The notes under the pieces were generated by a model. It was not told where the DNA came from. It ran no database searches and worked only from the letters and a program-made list of their open reading frames with translations. A stretch of 46,937 bases of DNA from a virus. Below, piece after piece: positions 15,949 through 24,850 of this stretch (its first letter is position 1; each line of letters opens with the position of its first letter). The DNA is taken from IMG/VR virus record IMGVR_UViG_3300036760_000182, positions 1-46,937 of that record, one strand, 5' to 3'. Position numbers and translations under genes: made by a program.

Positions 15949-16636
15949 ACCCAGTGAAATAATTACGACTGTTGCAGGACTGATGAATGATTCTTCTCAG
16001 AGTAGATATACAAATACTGTCTGTTTGCCATACTTAAATCTCTCTCTAGATGAACTTCAAGAATTATTTGAATTAAATGATATTCCAGTTACACATGAGA
16101 CAAGTGCAGCTATTACTATTAAGTCAGGAGTTAATAGACTTGGGTTTGATACAACTCCTGCTCTCCCATCAGATTTAATTGAAATACAACAATTATGGGA
16201 GTCTACAAGTGGATTAAATAAATGGACTCCTATGGTAAAGAAAGATACTATTCCTCACTATTTAGAAGATAACACTACCATTTCTATGTTTCTAATTTGG
16301 GAGTTGGAGCATGGAAGAATTAAGTTAATAGCCTCTAATGCAGACAACGATTTAAAAATAGATTATATTGCAAGTTTATTCAATACACCCATTCTAATTA
16401 AAGATATTAATGTAAATCTTCCATTTATTAATGTTAAAACATATTTGGAATATAAGACAGCAGCTCTAGTAGCAATGTTTATTGCTGAAAATGAATCTCG
16501 TGCTCTTGCTCTTGATGCCTTAACTGGAACTGCATTAAGCCGAGCACTTGGAATTCCTATCAAGGGAATGCAATCTATTGTCACTCGTCGCCGGCCGTTC
16601 AGACATAGCTTTAAACATCGAGGGGTTTCTTACTAA
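15941..16636 (+). CDS. Head-tail adaptor (connector) protein
   Basis: 231 residues. The start MPKPSEIITTVAGLMND, then YLNLSLDELQELFELNDIPVTHET, ITIKSGVNRLGF and LPSDLIEIQQLW, is the common pattern of podovirus adaptor proteins (P22 gp4-like and related). The position before the tail-hub gene supports this. It would bind below the portal ring. Confidence 0.7.
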   Translation: MPKPSEIITTVAGLMNDSSQSRYTNTVCLPYLNLSLDELQELFELNDIPVTHETSAAITIKSGVNRLGFDTTPALPSDLIEIQQLWESTSGLNKWTPMVKKDTIPHYLEDNTTISMFLIWELEHGRIKLIASNADNDLKIDYIASLFNTPILIKDINVNLPFINVKTYLEYKTAALVAMFIAENESRALALDALTGTALSRALGIPIKGMQSIVTRRRPFRHSFKHRGVSY

Positions 16637-16661
16637 TAGTTAAAAAAAATGAGGAAAATTA

Positions 16662-18173
16662 ATGCCTGTTCGTGACCATCAAGGGATATCAATTTCAGAA
16701 TTTAATGGACTTTGGCTTCGTGGAGATCCAGATACTACTCCATTAGATCATTTTTCAGATGGTAATAATTTTGATTTTATAGGAGATTCATCTGTTATAA
16801 CACGTCCTGGTGTTGGAATCAGTCAGACTGTTAGTATTCCTCTATCAAATGTTAAAAGAATCTATAATTATCCCACACAAACTGCTAATACTCTAATAGT
16901 TCTTACATATGATGGAACAAATGGAAAAATTTATCATGTCATTGATTCCGCTACCATATTTGGTCCTCTATTAACTATTGCAGGGATGACTGATTTTGCA
17001 TTTATTCCTTATGCTGGCCGTGGTTATATTAGTCCTTTTGGTGATTATGCTAATGGAGATTTAACTTTTCAAAAGGGATTAGCTTCTCAGTTCTTATATG
17101 TTTATGCTGGTGATGGAACTGCCGCCAGAAAAGCTGCTGGTTCTGGTATGTCTGGAGTAATGACAATAGCTAATGGAGCCGCTGGTCATACAGATCCAGG
17201 ATTTCATGTATTTGGGTTTGTATCACAAACTGTGTCTGGATACAACTCTCCTCCAACTATTTTGAAATCTTTTACTACTATTGCTCTTTCATCAGTAAGT
17301 TTTGGTTCTATCCCTACAAGTGGAGATCCTAACGTAGTTAAGAGATTATTAGTAGCTACAAAGGTCATTCCTAGTTTTAATGGTGATTTGTCTGGTTATC
17401 AGTTCTTCTTTGTTCCAGGTGCTGTACTTAATGACAATACTACTACTGCACTAAATAATATATCATTTTATGATGCTGATCTTTTATCTGATGCAAGTCA
17501 TCTACTGAGAAATTTAACTTCAATTCCAGCAGGAGCTTCTTTAGCATTATATCATAATAGACTCATAATTGCAGCTACTAGTACAGATATTTCTTTAGCT
17601 CTAGTTTCACAACCTGGAGAGCCAGAGGCTTTTGATTCAATTTCAGGATTGATAGTCGTTCCACTTGATGGAAATCCTATTACAAACCAACAAGAGATGA
17701 GAGATGTTCTATATATCTTTAAGAGATCTAGAACAGTTTCTTATTCTGATAATGGTGAAGATCCATCTTCATGGCCTTTTATTCCAGTTGATACTTCTCT
17801 TGGGACATCTGTTCATGGTATAGCTACTGTTCTAGATTCAGGAGGTTCAGGAGTTGATTTTCTAATTATAGCTACATATCAAGGGATAAACATGTTTAAT
17901 GGTCGCTATGTAGTTCCTGAATTAACTTGGAAAGTCGAGGATTATTGGAGAAACTTAGACCGTAATGGTTTTGGGAGAATTCAAATTGTAAATGTTCCAA
18001 CTCAGAAAAGAATTTTGTGCGTTCTTCCAAGCCGCAACATATTAATGGGAAATTATACTAAAGGGATGGACTCAAAGAATATTAGATGGGCTAAATGGTC
18101 ATTCTTTATGGGTCTTAATGCTATCGCAGTACAAAATGTTGACAGCATTATTCTAGGAGCAGACTATGGTTAA
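16662..18173 (+). CDS. Tail hub / stabilisation protein, P22 gp10-like
   Basis: 503 residues, GAGGA before the start. The opening FNGLWLRGDPDTTPLDHFSD and ITRPGVG is typical of phage tail-hub beta-propellers, in which a short N-terminal motif is followed by repeated four-strand blades with conserved segments such as LYHNRLIIAATSTDI, RDVLYIFKRSRTVSYSD and GIATVLDSGG. It closes the tail and carries the fibres in short-tailed phages. Confidence 0.75.
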   Translation: MPVRDHQGISISEFNGLWLRGDPDTTPLDHFSDGNNFDFIGDSSVITRPGVGISQTVSIPLSNVKRIYNYPTQTANTLIVLTYDGTNGKIYHVIDSATIFGPLLTIAGMTDFAFIPYAGRGYISPFGDYANGDLTFQKGLASQFLYVYAGDGTAARKAAGSGMSGVMTIANGAAGHTDPGFHVFGFVSQTVSGYNSPPTILKSFTTIALSSVSFGSIPTSGDPNVVKRLLVATKVIPSFNGDLSGYQFFFVPGAVLNDNTTTALNNISFYDADLLSDASHLLRNLTSIPAGASLALYHNRLIIAATSTDISLALVSQPGEPEAFDSISGLIVVPLDGNPITNQQEMRDVLYIFKRSRTVSYSDNGEDPSSWPFIPVDTSLGTSVHGIATVLDSGGSGVDFLIIATYQGINMFNGRYVVPELTWKVEDYWRNLDRNGFGRIQIVNVPTQKRILCVLPSRNILMGNYTKGMDSKNIRWAKWSFFMGLNAIAVQNVDSIILGADYG

Positions 18174-18182
18174 GGTGAATTA

Positions 18183-19148
18183 ATGGGAACATTCACAATA
18201 ATACCAGATTCTTTCTCCATTAGTGGTGGAACATTTCGAGATAACACTTCTGCTGGTGTGTATGGAGCTCTGACTTTAGCCACTGTTCTCTCTAACAATA
18301 TTATCTCAGGGGGTCCTCCACCATTTCCTCAAGCTATAAATAGTTTTGCTGGAGCTGGAGTTCTAACAGAGGATGCCATTCTTCGATTAGGGTTTAGTTT
18401 AGTTGGAAACATTATTAGTTTAGATGGTAATCCTGCTATTAGTTTTGCAGGTCTTCCTTCTGGATTTACGATAATTAGTGCTCTTATCAGCATATACACG
18501 ACGAACAATGGTTCTGATGTAACTAATCATTTTAGGGTCACATTCGATACTTCAGTAGAATCTGGAGATTTAAACTTCATCAATCCCCGGACGTTTGCAT
18601 ATCCGGGAGTACTACCTTCAACATTACTATTTTTCCTTCAAGGATGCGGAATTCATGTTAATAATCTTACTGTTGGACAGCAAACATCACGATGGTTTGG
18701 TAACTATAAAGTTACTGGAACTTATATTATAGTTAGTACTAACTGGACTCTGCCATTATCAAGTATTAAAGCTGGAGATAAAGTAACTCTTACTAGCGTT
18801 TCTCCATTAGCGCAGGGAGTTACTCAAGTTCTAATTCAACATTCTGGTCAGACTACTGAGATAGCTGCACAAGATTTTCTTGAACAAACTCCGACTTTTA
18901 TTACATTTTACATGCCAGAGTTTGGGAACTATAATGGCCCTGTAACTGTAACAGTAGTAGGAAATGGTGTTCAATTCTCTGGATCAGTTCTAATAGGAAA
19001 TTTAACAGTAGCATTTGTTGATGCTTCTGGTATTTACGTTCTAACTCCTCTTAAACCAACTGATACTGTCTATGATAGAACTACTCCTGGAGCTACTGTA
19101 GATGTAGCCATACAAGACCCAACAATTGAGACAGCATTTCTTCCATAA
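18183..19148 (+). CDS. Tail protein with Ig/TIG-like C-terminal region
   Basis: 321 residues, AAGGTG before the start. Beta-rich throughout. The stretch KAGDKVTLTSVSPLAQGVTQ to GPVTVTVVGNGVQFSG (about 197-275) has the pattern of an Ig-like TIG/IPT domain. It overlaps the next gene by one base (TAATG). Tail or fibre attachment role inferred. Confidence 0.6.
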   Translation: MGTFTIIPDSFSISGGTFRDNTSAGVYGALTLATVLSNNIISGGPPPFPQAINSFAGAGVLTEDAILRLGFSLVGNIISLDGNPAISFAGLPSGFTIISALISIYTTNNGSDVTNHFRVTFDTSVESGDLNFINPRTFAYPGVLPSTLLFFLQGCGIHVNNLTVGQQTSRWFGNYKVTGTYIIVSTNWTLPLSSIKAGDKVTLTSVSPLAQGVTQVLIQHSGQTTEIAAQDFLEQTPTFITFYMPEFGNYNGPVTVTVVGNGVQFSGSVLIGNLTVAFVDASGIYVLTPLKPTDTVYDRTTPGATVDVAIQDPTIETAFLP

Positions 19149-19450
19149 TGGCAAGACGTTCTTCCAGTTCTAGAGGAGAAGAAACAGTAAATCATTATGG
19201 TCTAATAAGACTACGTGTTAATGGAGCTGGAAATCTTCGGATGACTCTATATAGCTTAGATAAGGTTGAGTCAGACGTTCAGACTCCACTTGTTTTGCAG
19301 AGTTTAACTAATATAGAACCAACTGTGTTGTCTAATTTCACACAGCAAAGATCTAAACTACAGATTAAAACTACTGGTATAGGTGAGACTTTTCAAATTT
19401 CAAAAATTATTATCTTTGTTAAGCCAGTAGCGAAGTCGCTCCCACAGTAA
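19148..19450 (+). CDS. Small tail protein, unknown
   Basis: 100 residues, coupled to both neighbours by TAATG. The N-terminus is basic and Ser-rich (ARRSSSSRGEE), followed by beta strands (LIRLRVNGAGNLRMTLYSL). Unrecognised; likely part of the tail. Confidence 0.65.
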   Translation: MARRSSSSRGEETVNHYGLIRLRVNGAGNLRMTLYSLDKVESDVQTPLVLQSLTNIEPTVLSNFTQQRSKLQIKTTGIGETFQISKIIIFVKPVAKSLPQ

Positions 19451-20427
19451 TGGCAATTTTCGACCCATCACGTCTGTATTCAACTCTATTAAATACAGGT
19501 CTGCAAGTTAAGGACAATGCTCTATATCAAGTTGTACATGATTTAATTGCTGCTCTAGTAACTGTAAATAAGCAATTAAATGGAGTTATCTCGTCGAGTA
19601 GTTCTAGTGTAACTAACATAAATAATGTAATACAACAATTAGTGGAAGTTTCTGAATTTAGTTCTGATGATTTCCAAATACCTGGTCCAATAGGTCCAGC
19701 AGGGCCAATAGTTCCATATCATATTGGAATTAATGAAACTTTCTTAGTTCCATTATATAAGCAAGCATTATTTTCAATGAATATTGATAATGAAGGAATT
19801 ATTGAAGTAGATGGATTCTTAATTGAAGTAGATGGAATTCCTGAATCTATTATCGCAGTTAATCAATTTAATCTTGGTGATGAAAATATACAGGATGAAT
19901 TAATTATACCCGGTCCACCAGGATTAAGAGGTAATAATGGCATAAATGGCATAAATGGGATAGATGGAATAGATGGAGAAGATGGGCTTTCAATTCCAGG
20001 TCCTTCTGGTATTAATGGAACACAAGGATTACAAGGATTACAGGGTTCATCAGGATTACAAGGTGATGATGGAATAGATGGAGATGACAGTTTTATTCCT
20101 GGAATACAAGGAATACAAGGAATACAGGGTGATGCTGGAATACAGGGTTCACAAGGATTTCCAGGTTTAGATGGAATAGATGGAGATGATTCTAATTGGC
20201 CACAGGTAGTTCCTGCATATGGATTAACTGGTGTAAATGATACAAACGTAACACTTACATTAGGAGGCTCTCCCGCAAACTCATTATTAGCAGCAACATC
20301 TATAACATTAGGATGGTCTGGAACATTAGCAGTTGGACGTGGAGGAACAGGAGTAGCAACCGTGAGTGCTGGCTTTAATGCGAATATTGCCGCCTATGTT
20401 GCTTGGCGGGCCTGTGTAGGAATCTAA
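19450..20427 (+). CDS. Collagen-like tail fibre protein
   Basis: 325 residues. An N-terminal attachment region is followed by Gly-X-Y tracts at about 77-84 (GPIGPAGP) and 154-245 (IPGPPGLRG, GINGIDGIDGEDG, GLQGLQGSSG, GIQGIQGIQGDAG). Near the end is GRGGTGVAT, a motif common in fibre shafts. The last 25 residues are in GC-richer DNA and stop soon after, so the protein looks cut off or joined at a recombination point. Confidence 0.8.
   Translation: MAIFDPSRLYSTLLNTGLQVKDNALYQVVHDLIAALVTVNKQLNGVISSSSSSVTNINNVIQQLVEVSEFSSDDFQIPGPIGPAGPIVPYHIGINETFLVPLYKQALFSMNIDNEGIIEVDGFLIEVDGIPESIIAVNQFNLGDENIQDELIIPGPPGLRGNNGINGINGIDGIDGEDGLSIPGPSGINGTQGLQGLQGSSGLQGDDGIDGDDSFIPGIQGIQGIQGDAGIQGSQGFPGLDGIDGDDSNWPQVVPAYGLTGVNDTNVTLTLGGSPANSLLAATSITLGWSGTLAVGRGGTGVATVSAGFNANIAAYVAWRACVGI
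20339..20362. repeat. GGTGVAT-coding 24-bp repeat, left copy
   Basis: Matches 20866-20889 at 23 of 24 bases, same orientation. Both encode GGTGVAT in fibre proteins. The base composition changes from AT-rich to balanced right after this copy. Confidence 0.85.
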
Positions 20428-20429
20428 CT

Positions 20430-21794
20430 ATGATTATTCTTGATTCAACGTTGAAATCGCTTGAAGTGATACTCTCTGGAGCTGTTACGACCAATCAGTT
20501 ACCGATTGTGGCTGCATATGTCGATGTGGATCAAACAACGTTTGCGATGGTCAATGCTTCAGAAAATGACACCCAAACAAATAATGGCACAGCCGTAACG
20601 GCAGTTGCAGCACCAGCATCTGGGAAAAGTCGGCAAATCAAATTCTTGTCAGTGTTCAATACAGACACCGTGTCGGCGACAGTCACAATTCAACTCAACA
20701 ATAACAGCACCCTCCGGACCATTATCAAGGTGACACTCTTAACGGGTGAGTATTTACGCTGTGTTGATAGTGGCTTTACCGTATTCAATGCGAGCGGGAA
20801 TGCTAAGATCGTTATTAGTGGGGTCAGTTTGACTACGGATGTCACTGGCACGTTACCTGTGACAAGTGGAGGAACTGGAGTAGCAACCGCATTCACCGCT
20901 GGCTCAGTTGTGTTCGCAGGTGCATCTGGAGTCTACGCGCAAGATAACACGAATCTCTTTTGGGATGATTCAAATAATCGACTTGGAGTTGGGATTTCTA
21001 CACCAGGCACTGGATTGGAAGTTCGTGGAGCAGGCGGACGTTATGGGGCGTATGACACTCCCCTGCGTATCAAAGGCACCACTTATACGTATCTGGAGAT
21101 TGAAGGAACAAGTAATCAAGCGGGATTCATCTTGAACAGAGATGGATCAACAGGATTTATCAACCTGCTCAACAATAGCGGATATTTTCGATTCTCACCT
21201 GCAGCCAGCATTGACCAAACGGGTGTTACTAATGCGAAAGACGGCAATACGGGTATCACAATCGATACAAGCGGAAACGTGGGAATTGGCGCCGCTGCTC
21301 CTTCTGCTCAATTGCATACAACGAGCACAGTGCGTTTTGCCAACTTCGGAGCTGGAACAGCAACTTTTGACGCCTCTGGGAATGTATCCTCTGTATCAGA
21401 CGAGCGATTGAAAGACATTCAAGGACCGTTCACTCCTGGTTTGTTAGCTGTGTTGGGTATTAAGCCCATTCTCTATCGCTATACTGCCGCTTCAGGATTG
21501 GATAAACTAAACACTTATGCAGGATTTGCGGCGTCCAATGTACGAGAGTATATTCCAGAAGCCATTGGCGTAAATGTCAATGGGATATACAGTTTAAACG
21601 TGATTCCCATCCTCGCAGCGGCCGTAACTGCAGTGAAAGAACTGATGGCAGAAATTGACGAATTGCGCTCTATTGTGAATGGCGTTGCGCATATGAGTGC
21701 AATGCCAAAGAATCGAACAATGACACCTGTGGCTGATACTGATTTGACTCGGTGTGTCAGGAGTCTATCTGATTCGCTTGTGAGAGAAGAATAA
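20430..21794 (+). CDS. Tail fibre with C-terminal S74 chaperone domain
   Basis: 454 residues from ATG 20430, just after the stop of the collagen-like gene; the in-frame TTG at 20403 is less likely. The N-terminal region holds beta strands and SGGTGVATAF. The middle has the shaft pattern NRLGVGISTPGTGLEV and GNVGIGAAAPSAQLH. The C-terminus DERLKDIQGPF ... YAGFAASNVREYIPEAI ... LLAAAVTA-type coiled coil is an intramolecular chaperone of the S74 family, which trimerises and then cuts itself off; the Ser of SDERLKD is the expected nucleophile. The gene has much higher GC and different codon use than its neighbours, a sign of transfer. Confidence 0.88.
   Translation: MIILDSTLKSLEVILSGAVTTNQLPIVAAYVDVDQTTFAMVNASENDTQTNNGTAVTAVAAPASGKSRQIKFLSVFNTDTVSATVTIQLNNNSTLRTIIKVTLLTGEYLRCVDSGFTVFNASGNAKIVISGVSLTTDVTGTLPVTSGGTGVATAFTAGSVVFAGASGVYAQDNTNLFWDDSNNRLGVGISTPGTGLEVRGAGGRYGAYDTPLRIKGTTYTYLEIEGTSNQAGFILNRDGSTGFINLLNNSGYFRFSPAASIDQTGVTNAKDGNTGITIDTSGNVGIGAAAPSAQLHTTSTVRFANFGAGTATFDASGNVSSVSDERLKDIQGPFTPGLLAVLGIKPILYRYTAASGLDKLNTYAGFAASNVREYIPEAIGVNVNGIYSLNVIPILAAAVTAVKELMAEIDELRSIVNGVAHMSAMPKNRTMTPVADTDLTRCVRSLSDSLVREE
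20866..20889. repeat. GGTGVAT-coding 24-bp repeat, right copy
   Basis: Second copy of the 24-bp sequence at 20339-20362, with one mismatch. It is a candidate crossover site for exchange of fibre modules. Confidence 0.85.
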
Positions 21795-21833
21795 ACAGCA
21801 TAACAGTAGTGCTTCCTCTGGAGAACGGTTGTA

Positions 21834-21998
21834 ATGCCAAGGACGCCAGAACAAATTCTTCGGGAAATTGTAGCAGATCAAGTATTTAGAATTGCTCAGT
21901 TAATATCTGAAAATGAGAAATTAAAAGAAGATTTCAGAGTTTTGTCTACACAACTAACAGCCGAAGTAGAAAGATTGAAGAATGGAGAGCATAAATAA
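21834..21998 (+). CDS. 54-residue coiled-coil protein
   Basis: Short gene starting MPRTPEQILREIV. Heptad-like pattern in IAQLISENEKLKEDFRVLSTQLTAE-type sequence predicts one long helix. The stop overlaps the next start (TAATG). It lies where composition returns to AT-rich. A fibre-attachment or chaperone role is possible. Confidence 0.7.
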   Translation: MPRTPEQILREIVADQVFRIAQLISENEKLKEDFRVLSTQLTAEVERLKNGEHK

Positions 21999-22669
21999 TG
22001 CCGGGTGGAATTACACTCTTAGAATCTAATCCTACTAATATTCCAACTCCAGGAGTTAATAAGGATACTATATTTATTGATAATACTATAGTTCCACCAG
22101 CTCCATCATATAAAGATAGTTCTGGAATAACACGACCATTAGTATCTACTGGTTCTACTGGTGTTCAAGGTTCTCCTGGTGTATCTATATTTGTTGAAGA
22201 TGGATTAACTGGTGAAGATGGTATTCCTGGTCCTCCAGGAGTTGCTGGTGCTTCTGGTGCTTCTAGTACACTTCTTACTGCTACTCATTTATTAACTGCT
22301 GCTGAATTACGATCACTCAATACTGTACCTATTCAACTTGTTGCAGCTCCTGGTTCAGGTTTTTCATTATTTCCTCTTTGTTTAATAATGGAAAAATCTG
22401 TCTCAGTGGGATTTTCAGGAACAGGTGGTTCAATTATTATTGTTTATGCAGGACAAACTGTTGACTTGTTGAATCCTGGTGCAGTATCACTCGCATTATC
22501 ATCAGTTGCAACAGCTATTTATACAAAACCTATAAATACTGGTGTTACAGCAGGTTCTTTAGTTGGTTATAGCAATTCTGCATTAAATATAAAGAGTGGA
22601 GCAGATATTACTGGTGGAACTGGAGACGTTTGGGTCACTCTGTCTTACATGAAATGCACGATTCATTGA
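21998..22669 (+). CDS. Short collagen-like fibre protein
   Basis: 223 residues. The N-terminus (MPGGITLLESNPTNIPTPG and IFIDNTIVPPAPSYKDSSG) looks like a fibre base. Gly-X-Y stretches GVQGSPG and GEDGIPGPPGVAGASGAS follow at about 55-89, then a globular beta head of about 130 residues. Probably a second virion fibre. Confidence 0.7.
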   Translation: MPGGITLLESNPTNIPTPGVNKDTIFIDNTIVPPAPSYKDSSGITRPLVSTGSTGVQGSPGVSIFVEDGLTGEDGIPGPPGVAGASGASSTLLTATHLLTAAELRSLNTVPIQLVAAPGSGFSLFPLCLIMEKSVSVGFSGTGGSIIIVYAGQTVDLLNPGAVSLALSSVATAIYTKPINTGVTAGSLVGYSNSALNIKSGADITGGTGDVWVTLSYMKCTIH

Positions 22670-22681
22670 GGAGAGTAAAAG

Positions 22682-23056
22682 ATGGCGGCAAACAAAATAA
22701 TTCGATTTGGGCCTGTAGCAATGGTTACAGGTTCGACTCCAAATCTAATTAATCCAAATGTTACATCATTGGCTGGACCAGTTGGGTTCACAATGACACA
22801 ACCTTATGTTATTGTTAAGCATATTAGATTAGTAAATAAAACAGCAGGTGCAATTACAGTATCTTTATATATAGGTGCAACAGGAGCTGCAGCAGCAGGA
22901 ACTGAATTTTTAGGAACATCTCTCAGTATTGCTGCTAATTCATTTTTGGATTGGTTTGGATTACTAAGATTAGATGCAGCAGATTTTTTAACTGGAAGTG
23001 CGAGTGCTAATACTTCTATTACCTTTGAGGCTGAGGGAGAAATTGGATTGGTCTAA
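22682..23056 (+). CDS. Small beta virion protein
   Basis: 124 residues, GAGGAG before the start. PYVIVKHIRLVNKTAGAITVSLYIGATGA is typical of small phage tail or decoration proteins with a jelly-roll or Ig-like fold. No cysteine. Exact role unknown. Confidence 0.65.
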   Translation: MAANKIIRFGPVAMVTGSTPNLINPNVTSLAGPVGFTMTQPYVIVKHIRLVNKTAGAITVSLYIGATGAAAAGTEFLGTSLSIAANSFLDWFGLLRLDAADFLTGSASANTSITFEAEGEIGLV

Positions 23057-23114
23057 TAAAAGAATTGATACTATTTATGACAGAACAAACCTTCATTCAT
23101 GAAAGGATAATATA

Positions 23115-23948
23115 ATGGCTGGAACAATTTCGAGGGGCCCTGGCTGGTACCCTGGTATTGATAAATCACAAGATAAACCATCAACTTCTCTATTTGGTGA
23201 TCCAGCTACATTTACAGCAGCCGCTCAGACTCAAGCAGGTGATTATGATCAAATAATGAAAGATTACTCTGATTTTTTAAGTAGAAGTGCTTCTAATCCA
23301 CTAACATCTACTAATGTTACTCCACAAATGGCTAGGTATAATCAATCAGCCGATGTAACTGGATCTTTAGCTAATTTATCAGACTTAACTAAAACAGGTG
23401 GATATTCTGAAGGTGATATTGCAAACATTAGAGAGAGAGATATTTCTCCTATTCGTTCTATTTATGCTAATGCCCAACAGAATGTAGAGAGGCAGAGAGC
23501 TTTAGCAGGTGGATATAGCCCTAACTTTAATGCTACACAAGCTGAAATGGCTCGTAATGAATCTAGTGCAATAGGTGATAGAACTACTGCTGCTAATGCT
23601 GGTATTGCTGAAATGGTAGCTAGAGGAAAATTATCTGCTGCATCTCCTTATGCTTCTGCTAGTGCAACTGCTAATGCGGCACAAACAGAATCTGATAGAG
23701 CTAATGCAAATATAATTAATCAAATTAATGAATCTAACGCAAATAGAGCTTTAGAAGCCCAAAGATTTGGTAGAGCTAATATTCTTGGTGCTATAAGTGG
23801 TAAAGCATCTTTGTATGGAACTACTCCAGCATTATCAAGCACATTTGGAAACCAAGTAGTTCAGGCAGGGCAGTTAGGGCAGACTCAACAACAGCTTGAG
23901 CAGCAAAAACAGAGAGATCAATATGGAGCTATCAGTAGGTTCGTCTAG
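23115..23948 (+). CDS. Internal virion (ejection) protein candidate 1
   Basis: 277 residues, AAAGGA before the start. Ala/Asn/Gln-rich and mostly helical, without cysteine, ending with a Gln-rich segment (QLGQTQQQLEQQKQR). Position at the end of the virion block, before two more helical proteins, matches the three ejection proteins of podoviruses. Assignment by position and composition only. Confidence 0.6.
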   Translation: MAGTISRGPGWYPGIDKSQDKPSTSLFGDPATFTAAAQTQAGDYDQIMKDYSDFLSRSASNPLTSTNVTPQMARYNQSADVTGSLANLSDLTKTGGYSEGDIANIRERDISPIRSIYANAQQNVERQRALAGGYSPNFNATQAEMARNESSAIGDRTTAANAGIAEMVARGKLSAASPYASASATANAAQTESDRANANIINQINESNANRALEAQRFGRANILGAISGKASLYGTTPALSSTFGNQVVQAGQLGQTQQQLEQQKQRDQYGAISRFV

Positions 23949-23965
23949 TAGAAAGGATTAAAAAA

Positions 23966-24850
23966 ATGTCATTCATGGATTCACTTGCTGCTAATCCTTC
24001 TGGTAGTTCAGGAATATATAATAGCGGTGGTGGTTCTAGTTCTCCTGGTATGGGAGATGTTCTTAATATAGTAAACCAACTAAAAGATAGAGAAATGCGA
24101 GATTTTCAAGCTAAATCTAATTTTATGTCAGATTTGTCATTAAGACAAGAAGCTAGGATGAGAAATTTATTTAATCCTGAAGGAGCTACTCAAGGAGGAC
24201 AAAATACTCAAGGTATGAACACAGTAGTAGCACATGATCCTAATCAAATAACTGGATTTCAGAGAGGAGAATTAGGAGTAAGACAAGGTGAATTAGGAGT
24301 AAGACAACAACAATTAGCTCAAACTGGTAAAATAGGACAAGAAAGAATTGATATACAATCAGCACAGCAGAAGTTAAATCAACAGAAAAGTGATCAAATA
24401 AATGCAAATAAGCAGGCTGATATGCAACGTAAAATTGATGAATCTAATCGAAAGTTAGAATTAGCCCAAGCTGATTTAGATCGTAAAACTAAGGCTGGTG
24501 AAGATACAATACAGGCTCATAAAGATTATCAAAGTGCAATAGAAGAGAGACATAAGTTAGAGTTAGCTCAGAAACAACATCAATTTGATGTGACTAGTGA
24601 GCAACATGGTAAGCAGATTAAAGCCTTAGAGGAGAGAGTAAAGCAAACAGGAAAAACTACTACTAAAACTAGAGTTAACGCAGAAGGAACAGAAAGAACT
24701 ACAGAAACTAGACGTGGAGCTGCAAGCGACACAGTTCAAGTGACTGGAAGAGATGGTAAAACATATGAAATTCCTGCTGATAAAGAAGATGATTGGAATG
24801 CTAATCACGCACCTGAAGAAGAGGGAGCTCCTGATGGTGGAGAAGATTAA
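23966..24850 (+). CDS. Coiled-coil ejection protein candidate 2
   Basis: 294 residues, AAAGGA before the start. After a Gly/Ser-rich N-terminus, a long helical region runs to about residue 220, including a short tandem repeat GELGVRQGELGVRQ. The C-terminus is acidic (EEEGAPDGGED). The stop overlaps the next start. Probably an internal virion protein. Confidence 0.6.
   Translation: MSFMDSLAANPSGSSGIYNSGGGSSSPGMGDVLNIVNQLKDREMRDFQAKSNFMSDLSLRQEARMRNLFNPEGATQGGQNTQGMNTVVAHDPNQITGFQRGELGVRQGELGVRQQQLAQTGKIGQERIDIQSAQQKLNQQKSDQINANKQADMQRKIDESNRKLELAQADLDRKTKAGEDTIQAHKDYQSAIEERHKLELAQKQHQFDVTSEQHGKQIKALEERVKQTGKTTTKTRVNAEGTERTTETRRGAASDTVQVTGRDGKTYEIPADKEDDWNANHAPEEEGAPDGGED

Noticed and set aside
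19900-20200. Tandem DNA repeats in the fibre gene as a CRISPR-like or regulatory array
   Set aside because: They are in-frame codons of Gly-X-Y collagen repeats, of irregular length, without spacers.
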